DNA of 20,289 bases. Source: a virus. Made by a program: the position numbers and the translations under genes. The notes under the pieces are model-generated. The model had not been told where the DNA came from and searched no databases. It saw only the letters and a program-made list of their open reading frames with translations. The stretch spans positions 1 through 20,289 of the IMG/VR virus record IMGVR_UViG_3300028276_000002; one strand, given 5' to 3'. Positions 8,241-14,471 of this stretch are shown piece by piece; positions within the stretch are counted from its first letter, which is position 1, and every line of letters starts with the position of its first letter.

Positions 8241-9002
8241 TTAATATTTGCCAAAATATACTTCAAAGTCGCTGGTATTATCTATGATAGCACTGAACTC
8301 GACTGCGTAATCCTTTGTTTCCTCTGAACTCTCACCACCGAGTGAAATACCGGTAGTTACATTGACTTTGGAGAGATGGATCACCATATCGCTCTGATCG
8401 CCGTCTGCGGAATTCAATTCCTTGGAACGCAATGTGCCCCAAAGCTCCATCTGGCTCGGTACATCATATTTACCAACCTCAACCTTGTTTCCGCCGGAAG
8501 TATCCTTCCAGATATATTGAGGATAGATAAATGTATCTATCTCGTCTGCATGAAATGTACATACTCCGGTAGCAGCAACATAAGAAAATTCTCCAGCTCC
8601 TGATGGTGGGTCTGTAACCTTTTTAAATACAGTACCATTTGCTCCAAAAAGTTCGACCGAATCTTCCTGAACTAATGCATCTGCACCATGAGCAAGTGTG
8701 ATAATATTAACGGCAATTTCGGTAGGACCTTCATCACCTTTACGCACACGTGAATATGTGGTCCCTGCGGTTAAAGTCCCGCCTGTAAGTGCAGCGTATA
8801 TCTCTGCTGTAAGTGCTTTGAATGTGATAGACCCGGTTATTTTTCTGCCGGTAGCCCAAACAACATCTCCACCGCCATCACCCTGTTTATGAGTGACATT
8901 CCGAAATTCCTCATTGACAGAAAAAGCAATAACGTCCGGAAGAACTTCATCTCCAAGCGCCACAATACCATCTGCCCATATAGCTTCTCTAAGTTTTGCC
9001 AT
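8241..9002 (-). CDS. Tail tube-like protein 1
   Basis: A 253-residue protein, rich in beta strands, and a clear paralogue of the next gene. Shared features are REAIWADGIVALG at the N-terminus, GDGGGDVVWATGRKITGSIT near 42-61, LTGGTLTAGT, YPQYIW, PSQMELWGTLR and VIHLSKVN. Tail tube proteins of long-tailed phages are beta-sandwich proteins of about this size encoded between the terminator and the chaperone gene, as here. AGGAG lies seven bases before the ATG. No clear enzymatic residue is visible. Confidence 0.75.
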   Translation of the reverse strand: MAKLREAIWADGIVALGDEVLPDVIAFSVNEEFRNVTHKQGDGGGDVVWATGRKITGSITFKALTAEIYAALTGGTLTAGTTYSRVRKGDEGPTEIAVNIITLAHGADALVQEDSVELFGANGTVFKKVTDPPSGAGEFSYVAATGVCTFHADEIDTFIYPQYIWKDTSGGNKVEVGKYDVPSQMELWGTLRSKELNSADGDQSDMVIHLSKVNVTTGISLGGESSEETKDYAVEFSAIIDNTSDFEVYFGKY

Positions 9003-9062
9003 TTTTATCTCCTAAATTTTATTTTTAATAATTAACATCTCGTTACTAAGTTTTGCAACCCT

Positions 9063-9202
9063 CTCGTTCCCAAGCCCCTGCTTGGGAATGTTCCCGACAA
9101 TTAACGAAACACCTCCAGAGTTCCCAAGCAGGGGCTTGGGAACAAGAATACGGGATTGTGTATTCATTTCCGTTTCGTGTTTTTCGTGCATTTCGTGGTT
9201 GC
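9063..9202. repeat. Intergenic repeat block: two palindromes and a TTTCGTG element
   Basis: TTCCCAAG...CTTGGGAA palindromes lie at 9063-9090 and 9121-9146, followed by TTTCGTGTTTTTCGTGCATT plus TCGTGG at 9171-9202. A half-copy of the TTACTAAG variant lies at 9039-9054. Together they fill the whole gap between the terminator and first tube gene. Confidence 0.85.
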
Positions 9203-9208
9203 CTTTAT

Positions 9209-9652
9209 TTAATTCCTAAACCTAATTAAAGTTATCTTAAATTTTACCATGCCCGCCTGCCAATTAAAATGCTCAGGCGTTTGCACTGGAAAAATCTCAG
9301 CCATGACCGGCTCGACATTCTCCATATCTGCATTATTTGCAAATCCGGGAATAAAACCGGTATCAAAATGCTGAAATACCTCAGCCACTATTTGCTTGCA
9401 GGTATCCTCGCAATGATCGAGTGATCCCGCAACTACTATTGAACATACACCGATGACCTCCATCAGCCCATCTCGTGGAATTATAGAATGACAATACACG
9501 CCAACTGCCGGAAGCTGTGACTGCTTATATGTTTTCACATCCTTAACTATTTTCTCATGAATATAGTTGGCAATAACATTGCTATCCGCCTGCAATCTCG
9601 CAACGACCTTGCTCTCCACGTCATTCAATATATCACGATGATTGATAGACAT
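9209..9652 (-). CDS. Tail terminator / gp37-like protein
   Basis: A 147-residue protein in the gp37 position of Mu-like clusters, directly after the gpG-like gene. It starts with a helix (RDILNDVESKVVARLQADSN), then a strand (LPAVGVYCHSI), ICSIVVAGSL, a helix (CEDTCKQIVAEVFQHFDTGF) and a final strand (AGMVKFKITLIRF). This alpha-beta-alpha-beta order matches tail terminator proteins, which cap the tube and join it to the head. The sequence alone would not prove it. GAGGAGG lies ten bases before the ATG. Confidence 0.72.
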   Translation of the reverse strand: MSINHRDILNDVESKVVARLQADSNVIANYIHEKIVKDVKTYKQSQLPAVGVYCHSIIPRDGLMEVIGVCSIVVAGSLDHCEDTCKQIVAEVFQHFDTGFIPGFANNADMENVEPVMAEIFPVQTPEHFNWQAGMVKFKITLIRFRN

Positions 9653-10175
9653 TGCGTATATCCTCCTCGATCAATTTGCCGATCTCAAGCACGTCCACAG
9701 GATCTTCAAAAAACATGAATTGCCTGAGCTCGTTCTGTCGATACACCTTGCCCTGGTTGTCATCCACTCGCATAATAAGCATGTCGGGAAGAAGAGTGTT
9801 ATCCTGTAAAAGAGCTTTCCTCATTTTGCCGAGATTCTGCATCACACTATCGCCTTTATGGACCCTTCGAGTTGTAGAATCACGCAATCTACCTTTGACA
9901 AGACCTCTTCCTCTCACTTTGGGAATACCTCCCCATGCAGGGACCACCGTACTATCTGCTCGCACATATTGTGGAACAAAATACTTCCACTTCACACCAC
10001 GATGAACACGTCCACTATCTCCAAGATCACCGCTCATATCAAAGAACATACCATCGAGGGCAGAAAGCATATACTGCACGATCTTATTCCACGAAGGACG
10101 CAGATCGTCAGTGTATCTCTCGACCCTCTCCAGAGCCAGAGTTGCATTATCCTGTACCGTGATCTCAATATTCAT
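9633..10175 (-). CDS. Phage virion morphogenesis protein (Mu gpG-like)
   Basis: A 180-residue protein starting MNIEITVQDNATLALERVER and continuing with SWNKIVQYMLSALDGMF, an Arg/Lys-rich centre (VRGRGLVKGRLRDSTTRRVH) and the closing RQFMFFEDPVDVLEIGKLIE. An N-terminal strand, long helix, basic centre and terminal R-x-F-M/L-G/F-...-D-v-..i helix define the phage tail completion / virion morphogenesis family (PF05069). It is thought to help join head and tail. GAAGGA lies eight bases before the ATG. The gene overlaps the next start by 20 bases. Confidence 0.85.
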   Translation of the reverse strand: MNIEITVQDNATLALERVERYTDDLRPSWNKIVQYMLSALDGMFFDMSGDLGDSGRVHRGVKWKYFVPQYVRADSTVVPAWGGIPKVRGRGLVKGRLRDSTTRRVHKGDSVMQNLGKMRKALLQDNTLLPDMLIMRVDDNQGKVYRQNELRQFMFFEDPVDVLEIGKLIEEDIRNVYQSS

Positions 10176-10270
10176 TACTTTTCCTTCTCTGTAATCTCAG
10201 AATAGACTCTTTCTTCATTATAATATTTTCTTTTCTTTTTCGACTGCCACGCCGGAATGGAATGAAGGCG

Positions 10271-10346
10271 GGTGTTCTTTCGCCTGCCCCGTAAGGAGGA
10301 ACGACTGTATCGGGGTGTGCATTTCGTGGCTAAATTCTGGTTGCAT
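10271..10346. repeat. Composite TTTCGTG element with 40-base core
   Basis: A 40-base core at 10278-10317 (TTTCGCCTGCCCCGTAAGGA...TCGGGGTG) is identical to 6315-6354. Short TTTCGTGG arms follow. CCCCG and CGGGG inside the core can pair. It fills most of the gap between two connector genes. Confidence 0.85.
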
Positions 10347-10353
10347 TTCTTCA

Positions 10354-10836
10354 TCATGGGTTTAATATATCCAGTTCATCTCTATCAAAATCCAGATCAT
10401 CTTCATCGTCAGCCCTGTCATTCACGGAATAACTAAAGCTCGTTCTCAAGCTAACACCACTCACGCTGATCACAATCTCACCTTTTTGGATAGCTCTGAA
10501 CTTGTATTCGGCTTTTTCGCGTAGCTTTTTCCGAACTTCTGCATCATCTACATTATACATTCCTTGAAAATATCCAAGTGCATCAGATGTAACCAACCAT
10601 CGGGTGATTCTCTCAATCGTAGAAGGAGTAGCTGGCTCATCGGTAATATCCGGGAACTTCTGAGTATTCGTCTTATAAGAGAAGGGATATTTACTGCCTA
10701 CATTGTCGTCCACATATTGTGAGCACTCGGAAATCAGCTCACCAATCTTGGTCGCCCATGTTTCGGCAGTATAGCCCTCCGGCTGTCCGCTCGGAAGCTC
10801 CGCCTGAACCTTTGCTACTGTAGTATATGTTGGCAT
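10354..10836 (-). CDS. gp36-like (DUF1320-type) head-tail connector protein
   Basis: A 160-residue mostly helical protein. It begins YTTVAKVQAELPSGQPEGYT, continues with a long helix holding ISECSQYVDDNVGSKYPF, then ERITRWLVTSDALGYFQGMY and a Lys/Arg-rich helix, ending in an acidic tail. The layout (short N-terminal YttvaDV segment, helix ending in Y-V-D...Y, helix with a-w....l) matches gp36/DUF1320 and related gp6-like adaptors that seal the portal ring. Context between capsid and gpG-like genes agrees. The ribosome site is weak (GGTAAG). Confidence 0.75.
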   Translation of the reverse strand: MPTYTTVAKVQAELPSGQPEGYTAETWATKIGELISECSQYVDDNVGSKYPFSYKTNTQKFPDITDEPATPSTIERITRWLVTSDALGYFQGMYNVDDAEVRKKLREKAEYKFRAIQKGEIVISVSGVSLRTSFSYSVNDRADDEDDLDFDRDELDILNP

Positions 10837-10856
10837 ATCAACTTACCAAAAAAACA

Positions 10857-10890
10857 ACATTGTCATTCTTGAGCGAAGCGAAGAATCTCC
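10857..10890. repeat. TGTCATTC-TTGAGCGAAGCG type dispersed repeat
   Basis: TTGTCATTCTTGAGCGAAGC followed by GAAGAATCT lies directly upstream of the connector gene that starts at 10836. The unit is of a kind that recurs in many unrelated bacterial genomes. Only one copy is in this window. Confidence 0.6.
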
Positions 10891-10916
10891 CGATTTTTGG
10901 ATTAATCTTCTCATCA

Positions 10917-11426
10917 TCAGTTACCGCTCTGGCTCATCTGCTGCCATTGGGTGCCGTCATACATAAGCATAACAGCCATGCCGGCTTTTATATCATTCGC
11001 CTCAAGAGCAGACTTGTCGTATGCTTCGTATATGTTCTTCTCTGCAAGTGCATCAACTGTAATTGTTGCAGCTCCGGTATTAGCAGAATCAGCAATAAAG
11101 CTGACATATAACCCGGTTTGAAGTGAGTCGAATACAGGTGAATATGTAAGATGTATTGAATCTGCTTTCCCACTAACAGCACCATAATTAAGAAATTCCG
11201 CAGTGCAGGTTCGCATTGCAATAAGCTCAACTCTTCCATCACTATCAATCAGCAGATCATACACCTGCTCGAGGGAATAATATCCGGAATAACCGAGCAA
11301 TGCAGCCATCCTGTTGAGTGCCTGTTCCTGGTTGGAGTTATATTTAGCAGTAAGAAGCCCATTTGTGAGAATAACAGATGCTCCAATAATGCAAACTATA
11401 AACAGGAATGTCATTAATTTCTTCAT
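10917..11426 (-). CDS. Membrane-anchored protein with a tail-fibre-like C-terminal domain
   Basis: A 169-residue protein with an N-terminal hydrophobic segment (about 4-24, MKKLMTFLFIVCIIGASVIL) that looks like a signal anchor, an Asn/Gln-rich helix and a C-terminal beta domain (about 103-165). That domain contains TGAATITVDALAEKNIYEAY, then ALEANDIKAGMAVMLMYDGT and QWQQMS. The pattern of aaTi.V...kni, aL.a.DikaG...l.YDGt.W is common in phage tail fibres and related virion proteins. Its position among head and connector genes, and the anchor, are unusual. It might be exported for attachment to the cell, or the anchor might be cleaved. It is coupled to the preceding gene (ATGA) with AAGGGGG upstream. 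Confidence 0.7.
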   Translation of the reverse strand: MKKLMTFLFIVCIIGASVILTNGLLTAKYNSNQEQALNRMAALLGYSGYYSLEQVYDLLIDSDGRVELIAMRTCTAEFLNYGAVSGKADSIHLTYSPVFDSLQTGLYVSFIADSANTGAATITVDALAEKNIYEAYDKSALEANDIKAGMAVMLMYDGTQWQQMSQSGN

Positions 11427-11602
11427 GATACCCCCTTCTTTGCTTTGGCTTCTACCTCTGCTTTTTGAGATATCACAGGTACAATGATCTTATTATCCAT
11501 CAGCTTTTCAAGTTCCGGTTTCTTCAATTTCTCGAGATCGGATTTTCCACCTGCTGGTATAATAACACCATCATACTTAATATCAGAAAGTATTTTAAAC
11601 AT
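11423..11602 (-). CDS. Small 59-residue protein between capsid and connector genes
   Basis: It starts MFKILSDIKYDGVIIPAGGK and continues with a lysine-rich helix (SDLEKLKKPELEKLMDN), then KIIVPVISQK and an Ala/Lys tail. AGGAGG lies six bases upstream of the ATG, and the stop overlaps the next ATG (ATGA), so it is very probably translated. The length and the opening strand-turn-strand ending in IIPAGG recall the short FluMu-type proteins found near Mu-like head genes. The function is unknown; a head-completion or assembly factor is possible. Confidence 0.75.
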   Translation of the reverse strand: MFKILSDIKYDGVIIPAGGKSDLEKLKKPELEKLMDNKIIVPVISQKAEVEAKAKKGVS

Positions 11603-11613
11603 GTTGCCTCCTG

Positions 11614-12552
11614 TTATGCTACCACATCAATAATCAGATAACCATAGCTTGTGTCGATGTTCTTCACACCCCAGATCTGAGTCTCTTCAATATCCAGAGT
11701 TTTCTTGTTTGCATATTTACGAACAATAGGATATCCCTTCACATTGAATCGGACAGTATGAACAGTAACGCCCTTTGCATTCTCGCCCTGAGTAGGAAGA
11801 TAAATAAGAGCTGCATTGTCACCCCACAGGTCTGTGAATACGCCTGCATCGGTGGAATAGATCGATTTTCCAACAACAATATTGGGAATTCCGGTTATCT
11901 CTTTTGCATCTTCAATAGACACAAAATTGTTTTTACTGTTCTTGATCTTTGCCAGCACGGAAGGATGATTACGGAAAGCATCCCATGCGAGGTATCCCAT
12001 TACTAATGTGTTGGGTTCCACTCCCATGTCTGCACGTGCAGCTTTGATGCCTGTAATAATATCACCAAGAGGATCGGAAGTTGCTTTGACTGACCACTGG
12101 TCATTGCCTGTCAAAGTAGCTTTGTTGCCGATGGCATAGTATGTGCCGGAAAAGAGAATGTCTGCAACTGCTTTTTCCTTTGCAACTGCCTGTGCCAGAG
12201 ATACTGTCTGCTGTGCATTCTGCTCAAGATTGATGACATCAAAATTCGTGCCGTAACGCTGTGCCCTTTTGATCTCTTCATAATCGAGAGGATGTTCGAG
12301 TGCTCTTTCATAGCACGCATAAGTATCGCTTTCTCTTTTGGTGAATATCTTTCGTGCCTCTGCACCATACGCACGCTTTGCATCATAGATGAGGAATCCT
12401 TCTTTGCCAAGTTTGAAGAATGTCCCTGTCTCAGTAAGAACCGGAATTGACGGTACTACAAGGTCAGCGATGAATTTTGGGTTTTTATACCCGATTGCAA
12501 GTTTCGTGAGGACCGGATCTACCGATCCTGTAAGTTCTGCTATTCTTCCCAT
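11614..12552 (-). CDS. Major capsid protein
   Basis: A 312-residue protein located where the coat protein lies in Mu-like clusters, after protease and cement genes. The N-terminal part (DPVLTKLAIGYKNPKFIADL, then VPSIPVLTETGTFFKLG) and the AYGAEARKI segment resemble a group of phage coat proteins that begin with a short arm followed by an extended loop. The middle (ALEHPLDYEEIKRAQRYG) would be the spine helix. The rest is mixed alpha/beta, including VEPNTLVMGYLAWDAFRNHP, ending in a strand (YGYLIIDVVA). A HK97-type fold is inferred from length and context and is not proven by a motif. GGGAGGT precedes the ATG. Confidence 0.82.
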   Translation of the reverse strand: MGRIAELTGSVDPVLTKLAIGYKNPKFIADLVVPSIPVLTETGTFFKLGKEGFLIYDAKRAYGAEARKIFTKRESDTYACYERALEHPLDYEEIKRAQRYGTNFDVINLEQNAQQTVSLAQAVAKEKAVADILFSGTYYAIGNKATLTGNDQWSVKATSDPLGDIITGIKAARADMGVEPNTLVMGYLAWDAFRNHPSVLAKIKNSKNNFVSIEDAKEITGIPNIVVGKSIYSTDAGVFTDLWGDNAALIYLPTQGENAKGVTVHTVRFNVKGYPIVRKYANKKTLDIEETQIWGVKNIDTSYGYLIIDVVA

Positions 12553-12563
12553 TATATACCTCC

Positions 12564-12908
12564 CTATAATGCCTTATAGATACGGATGTAATTGCCGGTA
12601 GTACCTGCGTCCATAGCCATATAAGAACCTTTCTTTAAGTTAGCAATATCTGTCGCTGTGTTTTCAACAGCACAGCCGTTTGCATCGGATTTGACTAATG
12701 CACCAGCACTAAATGTACCCGCAGTATAAACCACCAGTACCCCACCATGAGCGATAGATGCCTGGTTGCCGGATGCACAGTCATGAAGAGCTACGCCAAT
12801 AGGCATTACGTCAACAGTGTGCTTTCCGTCATAGGTGACGAATCTGTTTGCAGTAAGTGCTTCTGCGGCTTCAATAGTTAGTACGCCGAGATAATCAAAT
12901 GATTTCAT
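12564..12908 (-). CDS. DUF2190-like head decoration (cement) protein
   Basis: A 114-residue protein rich in Ala, Gly, Thr and Val with the beta-strand pattern of capsid cement proteins: VLVVYTAGTFSAGALVKSDA at about 69-88 and a closing GNYIRIYKAL. DUF2190 proteins carry the same AGALVKsdanG segment and bind the outside of the mature capsid to stabilise it. The gene lies between protease/scaffold and major capsid, the usual place for this function. GGGGAGG lies six bases before the ATG, which overlaps the protease stop. Small size and low complexity leave some doubt over the exact family. Confidence 0.75.
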   Translation of the reverse strand: MKSFDYLGVLTIEAAEALTANRFVTYDGKHTVDVMPIGVALHDCASGNQASIAHGGVLVVYTAGTFSAGALVKSDANGCAVENTATDIANLKKGSYMAMDAGTTGNYIRIYKAL

Positions 12909-13477
12909 GATGCCTCCCCAGCTTGTTTGACTGCTTCGAGAGCTTCTACGTAAGAAACCTTATTCTCTTCTGAATATTTCTGAACTTTCTTATCCAGTTC
13001 AGCAGATTCAGGATCAACATCTTCATCACCGAAACGTGTCTTTGTCAGGTTTCCCTGATCATGATTCACGTTCTCGCCGGTATCGACAAAGAGCTTGTTT
13101 TCTGATGCCCTCGCAAATATGTTATCGATTAATTCCACCACCGCCTTCTCCATAGTCATGGTATCATCTTTTTCAGCAAATTTTACTTCACCTTTCTTGA
13201 TACCCATGAGAATAGGAGTCACCATCTCATCGAATACAGCAGGAACTACCAATTTTTCTGCATACTTCTTCTCGCGAAGATTCTGAACCGAGCTCGTAAG
13301 CCCTTCCGTGTATGCTTTTTCCGCATTCAGCTTCATCTTGCCTGCCATCTCATCAGGATATATTCCATTTTCTTCTTTGAATTTTTCCCGATAACTGGTC
13401 TCGGCTGTTTTGGAAGCATCTTCCGCTGCCTTTAAGCGTGCTGCTTCCAGGTCATCTTCTGTGAATTTCTTTTCCAC
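12905..13477 (-). CDS. Putative internal-start scaffold protein (Mu Z-like), within the protease gene
   Basis: In the protease frame, GAGGAGGT is followed five bases after GGAGG by GTG (13477-13475), then GAAAAGAAATTC. Starting there gives a 190-residue product (MEKKFTEDDLEAARLKAAED...), almost wholly helical and charged, without the protease domain. In phage Mu the I protease and Z scaffold are made from one frame in just this way. The site is seen in the sequence; its use is inferred. Confidence 0.6.
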   Translation of the reverse strand: MEKKFTEDDLEAARLKAAEDASKTAETSYREKFKEENGIYPDEMAGKMKLNAEKAYTEGLTSSVQNLREKKYAEKLVVPAVFDEMVTPILMGIKKGEVKFAEKDDTMTMEKAVVELIDNIFARASENKLFVDTGENVNHDQGNLTKTRFGDEDVDPESAELDKKVQKYSEENKVSYVEALEAVKQAGEAS

Positions 13478-14191
13478 ATCGACCTCCTCATTGTCATTTT
13501 TGTTGTAATTGTTATCAACTTTCAGGTGTTCATGAACAGCGGTTCTCCCCTGATCAAGCACCTCATCCACTTTATTTTCGACTTCTTTATCTTCTTTTGA
13601 ACTATGAGCTATACGCCATAATCTGTCTGTGATCACATTAATTATCTTTTGAAGTCCCGATCTCTTTTCCTGTACTTTTGCCTCTTGATTAACAGTATTA
13701 TCCCATTCCAGATCATCGTCATCGTTCAGATAAAAATTCAATATTTCATGATCGTCATCATCATGAAAAACTTCTAATACCGGCATTTTATGATATGGTG
13801 CATGACCTCCCAGCAGTGCCAGCGCAGTTATTTTATGAGCTTCGGGATTCACCTCGACAGAGCGGTGCGGATATTCCCTATTCTTAATAGACTCAAACAT
13901 ATCCTTTGTGATCTTTGTAAGATCCGCAAGTATGTTTTTGCCCTTCAATTGTAGGTTCTTCAGCAACCCCTTTGCCGGCTTCTCATCGGACATATCTTCG
14001 CCATTATGCCCTAATATGATCGATGGATAATAATCATTCTCCTCATCTTCTTTATGATTCGCAAGCACCTCTTTGTACCACTTCTCATCATATTTGAAAC
14101 CTCTATGCTTGCCAAGTACGAAAATAGGCACACTCAGAATATCAAATGTCCCATCCTCATTTTCCGTATATTCATATTGTTTAAAATCCAT
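12905..14191 (-). CDS. Mu I-like prohead protease with C-terminal scaffold
   Basis: A 428-residue protein. The N-terminal half (to about residue 150) resembles the Mu gpI protease family: SIILGHNGEDMSDEKPAKGL, the beta-rich KGKNILADLTKITKDM, then IKNREYPHRSVEVNP and LALLGGHAP. Such enzymes trim scaffold and head proteins during head maturation. The catalytic residues are not certain from sequence alone; the conserved His in GHN and the HRS segment are candidates. Residues 190-428 are charged and helical, as expected of a scaffold. An internal GTG at codon 239 has a strong ribosome site and would give the scaffold alone. GAGGT lies seven bases before the first ATG. The stop overlaps the ATG of the cement protein (ATGA). 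Confidence 0.87.
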   Translation of the reverse strand: MDFKQYEYTENEDGTFDILSVPIFVLGKHRGFKYDEKWYKEVLANHKEDEENDYYPSIILGHNGEDMSDEKPAKGLLKNLQLKGKNILADLTKITKDMFESIKNREYPHRSVEVNPEAHKITALALLGGHAPYHKMPVLEVFHDDDDHEILNFYLNDDDDLEWDNTVNQEAKVQEKRSGLQKIINVITDRLWRIAHSSKEDKEVENKVDEVLDQGRTAVHEHLKVDNNYNKNDNEEVDVEKKFTEDDLEAARLKAAEDASKTAETSYREKFKEENGIYPDEMAGKMKLNAEKAYTEGLTSSVQNLREKKYAEKLVVPAVFDEMVTPILMGIKKGEVKFAEKDDTMTMEKAVVELIDNIFARASENKLFVDTGENVNHDQGNLTKTRFGDEDVDPESAELDKKVQKYSEENKVSYVEALEAVKQAGEAS

Positions 14192-14210
14192 ATTTTACCT
14201 CACTTCATTG

Positions 14211-14238
14211 CATTCCCAATCAGGGGCTTGGGAACGAG
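14211..14238. repeat. Palindromic TTCCCAA...TTGGGAACGAG repeat
   Basis: CATTCCCAATCAGGGGCTTG followed by GGAACGAG. It fills the gap between the protease gene and the micro-protein. Related copies lie at 48-74, 1014-1043, 2853-2878, 2897-2924, 7149-7200, 9063-9090 and 9121-9146. Confidence 0.85.
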
Positions 14239-14271
14239 AGAGTTTTATTTTTAATTTTATATTTTCCATTT

Positions 14272-14421
14272 TTATTCCTCTTCCTCATTTTCATCCTCAT
14301 TGGCACATCTCTCATCACAATATTGCATAAAAATTTCTTCAACATCTTTAATCCCATCATCTACTCTTTCAAATTCTTCCCAATATCCCTCAGTTTCTTT
14401 TCCGCAATATAAACATTTCAT
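14272..14421 (-). CDS. Four-cysteine micro-protein, probable zinc binder
   Basis: A 49-residue acidic protein starting MKCLYCGKETEG with Cys at 3, 6, 35 and 39 (CxxC ... CxxxC), a spacing that suits one zinc ion. The C-terminus is DENEEEE. The frame is open further upstream, but that extension runs through a TTTCGTG repeat and into the portal gene, so I chose the ATG at 14421, just after an AAGAGA stretch. It lies between portal and protease. The role is unknown; small zinc proteins of this kind sometimes regulate or assist assembly. Being expressed at all is moderately likely. Confidence 0.55.
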   Translation of the reverse strand: MKCLYCGKETEGYWEEFERVDDGIKDVEEIFMQYCDERCANEDENEEEE

Positions 14422-14430
14422 TCTCTTTTT

Positions 14431-14461
14431 TTCGTGTTTTTTCGTGTGTTTCGTGGCTAAA
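14431..14461. repeat. TTTCGTG-type dispersed repeat
   Basis: TTCGTGTTTTTTCGTGTGTT followed by TCGTGGCTAAA lies between the portal stop and the next small gene. Close relatives are at 9171-9202 and within 6303-6394 and 10271-10346. Confidence 0.8.
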
Positions 14462-14471
14462 CTCTTCATCT

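Noticed and set aside
10175-10357. A 60-codon minus-strand open frame between two connector genes
   Set aside because: Its translation is made of the TTTCGTG composite repeat, which also gives a similar peptide at 6164-6367. Both are repeat-derived, not genes.
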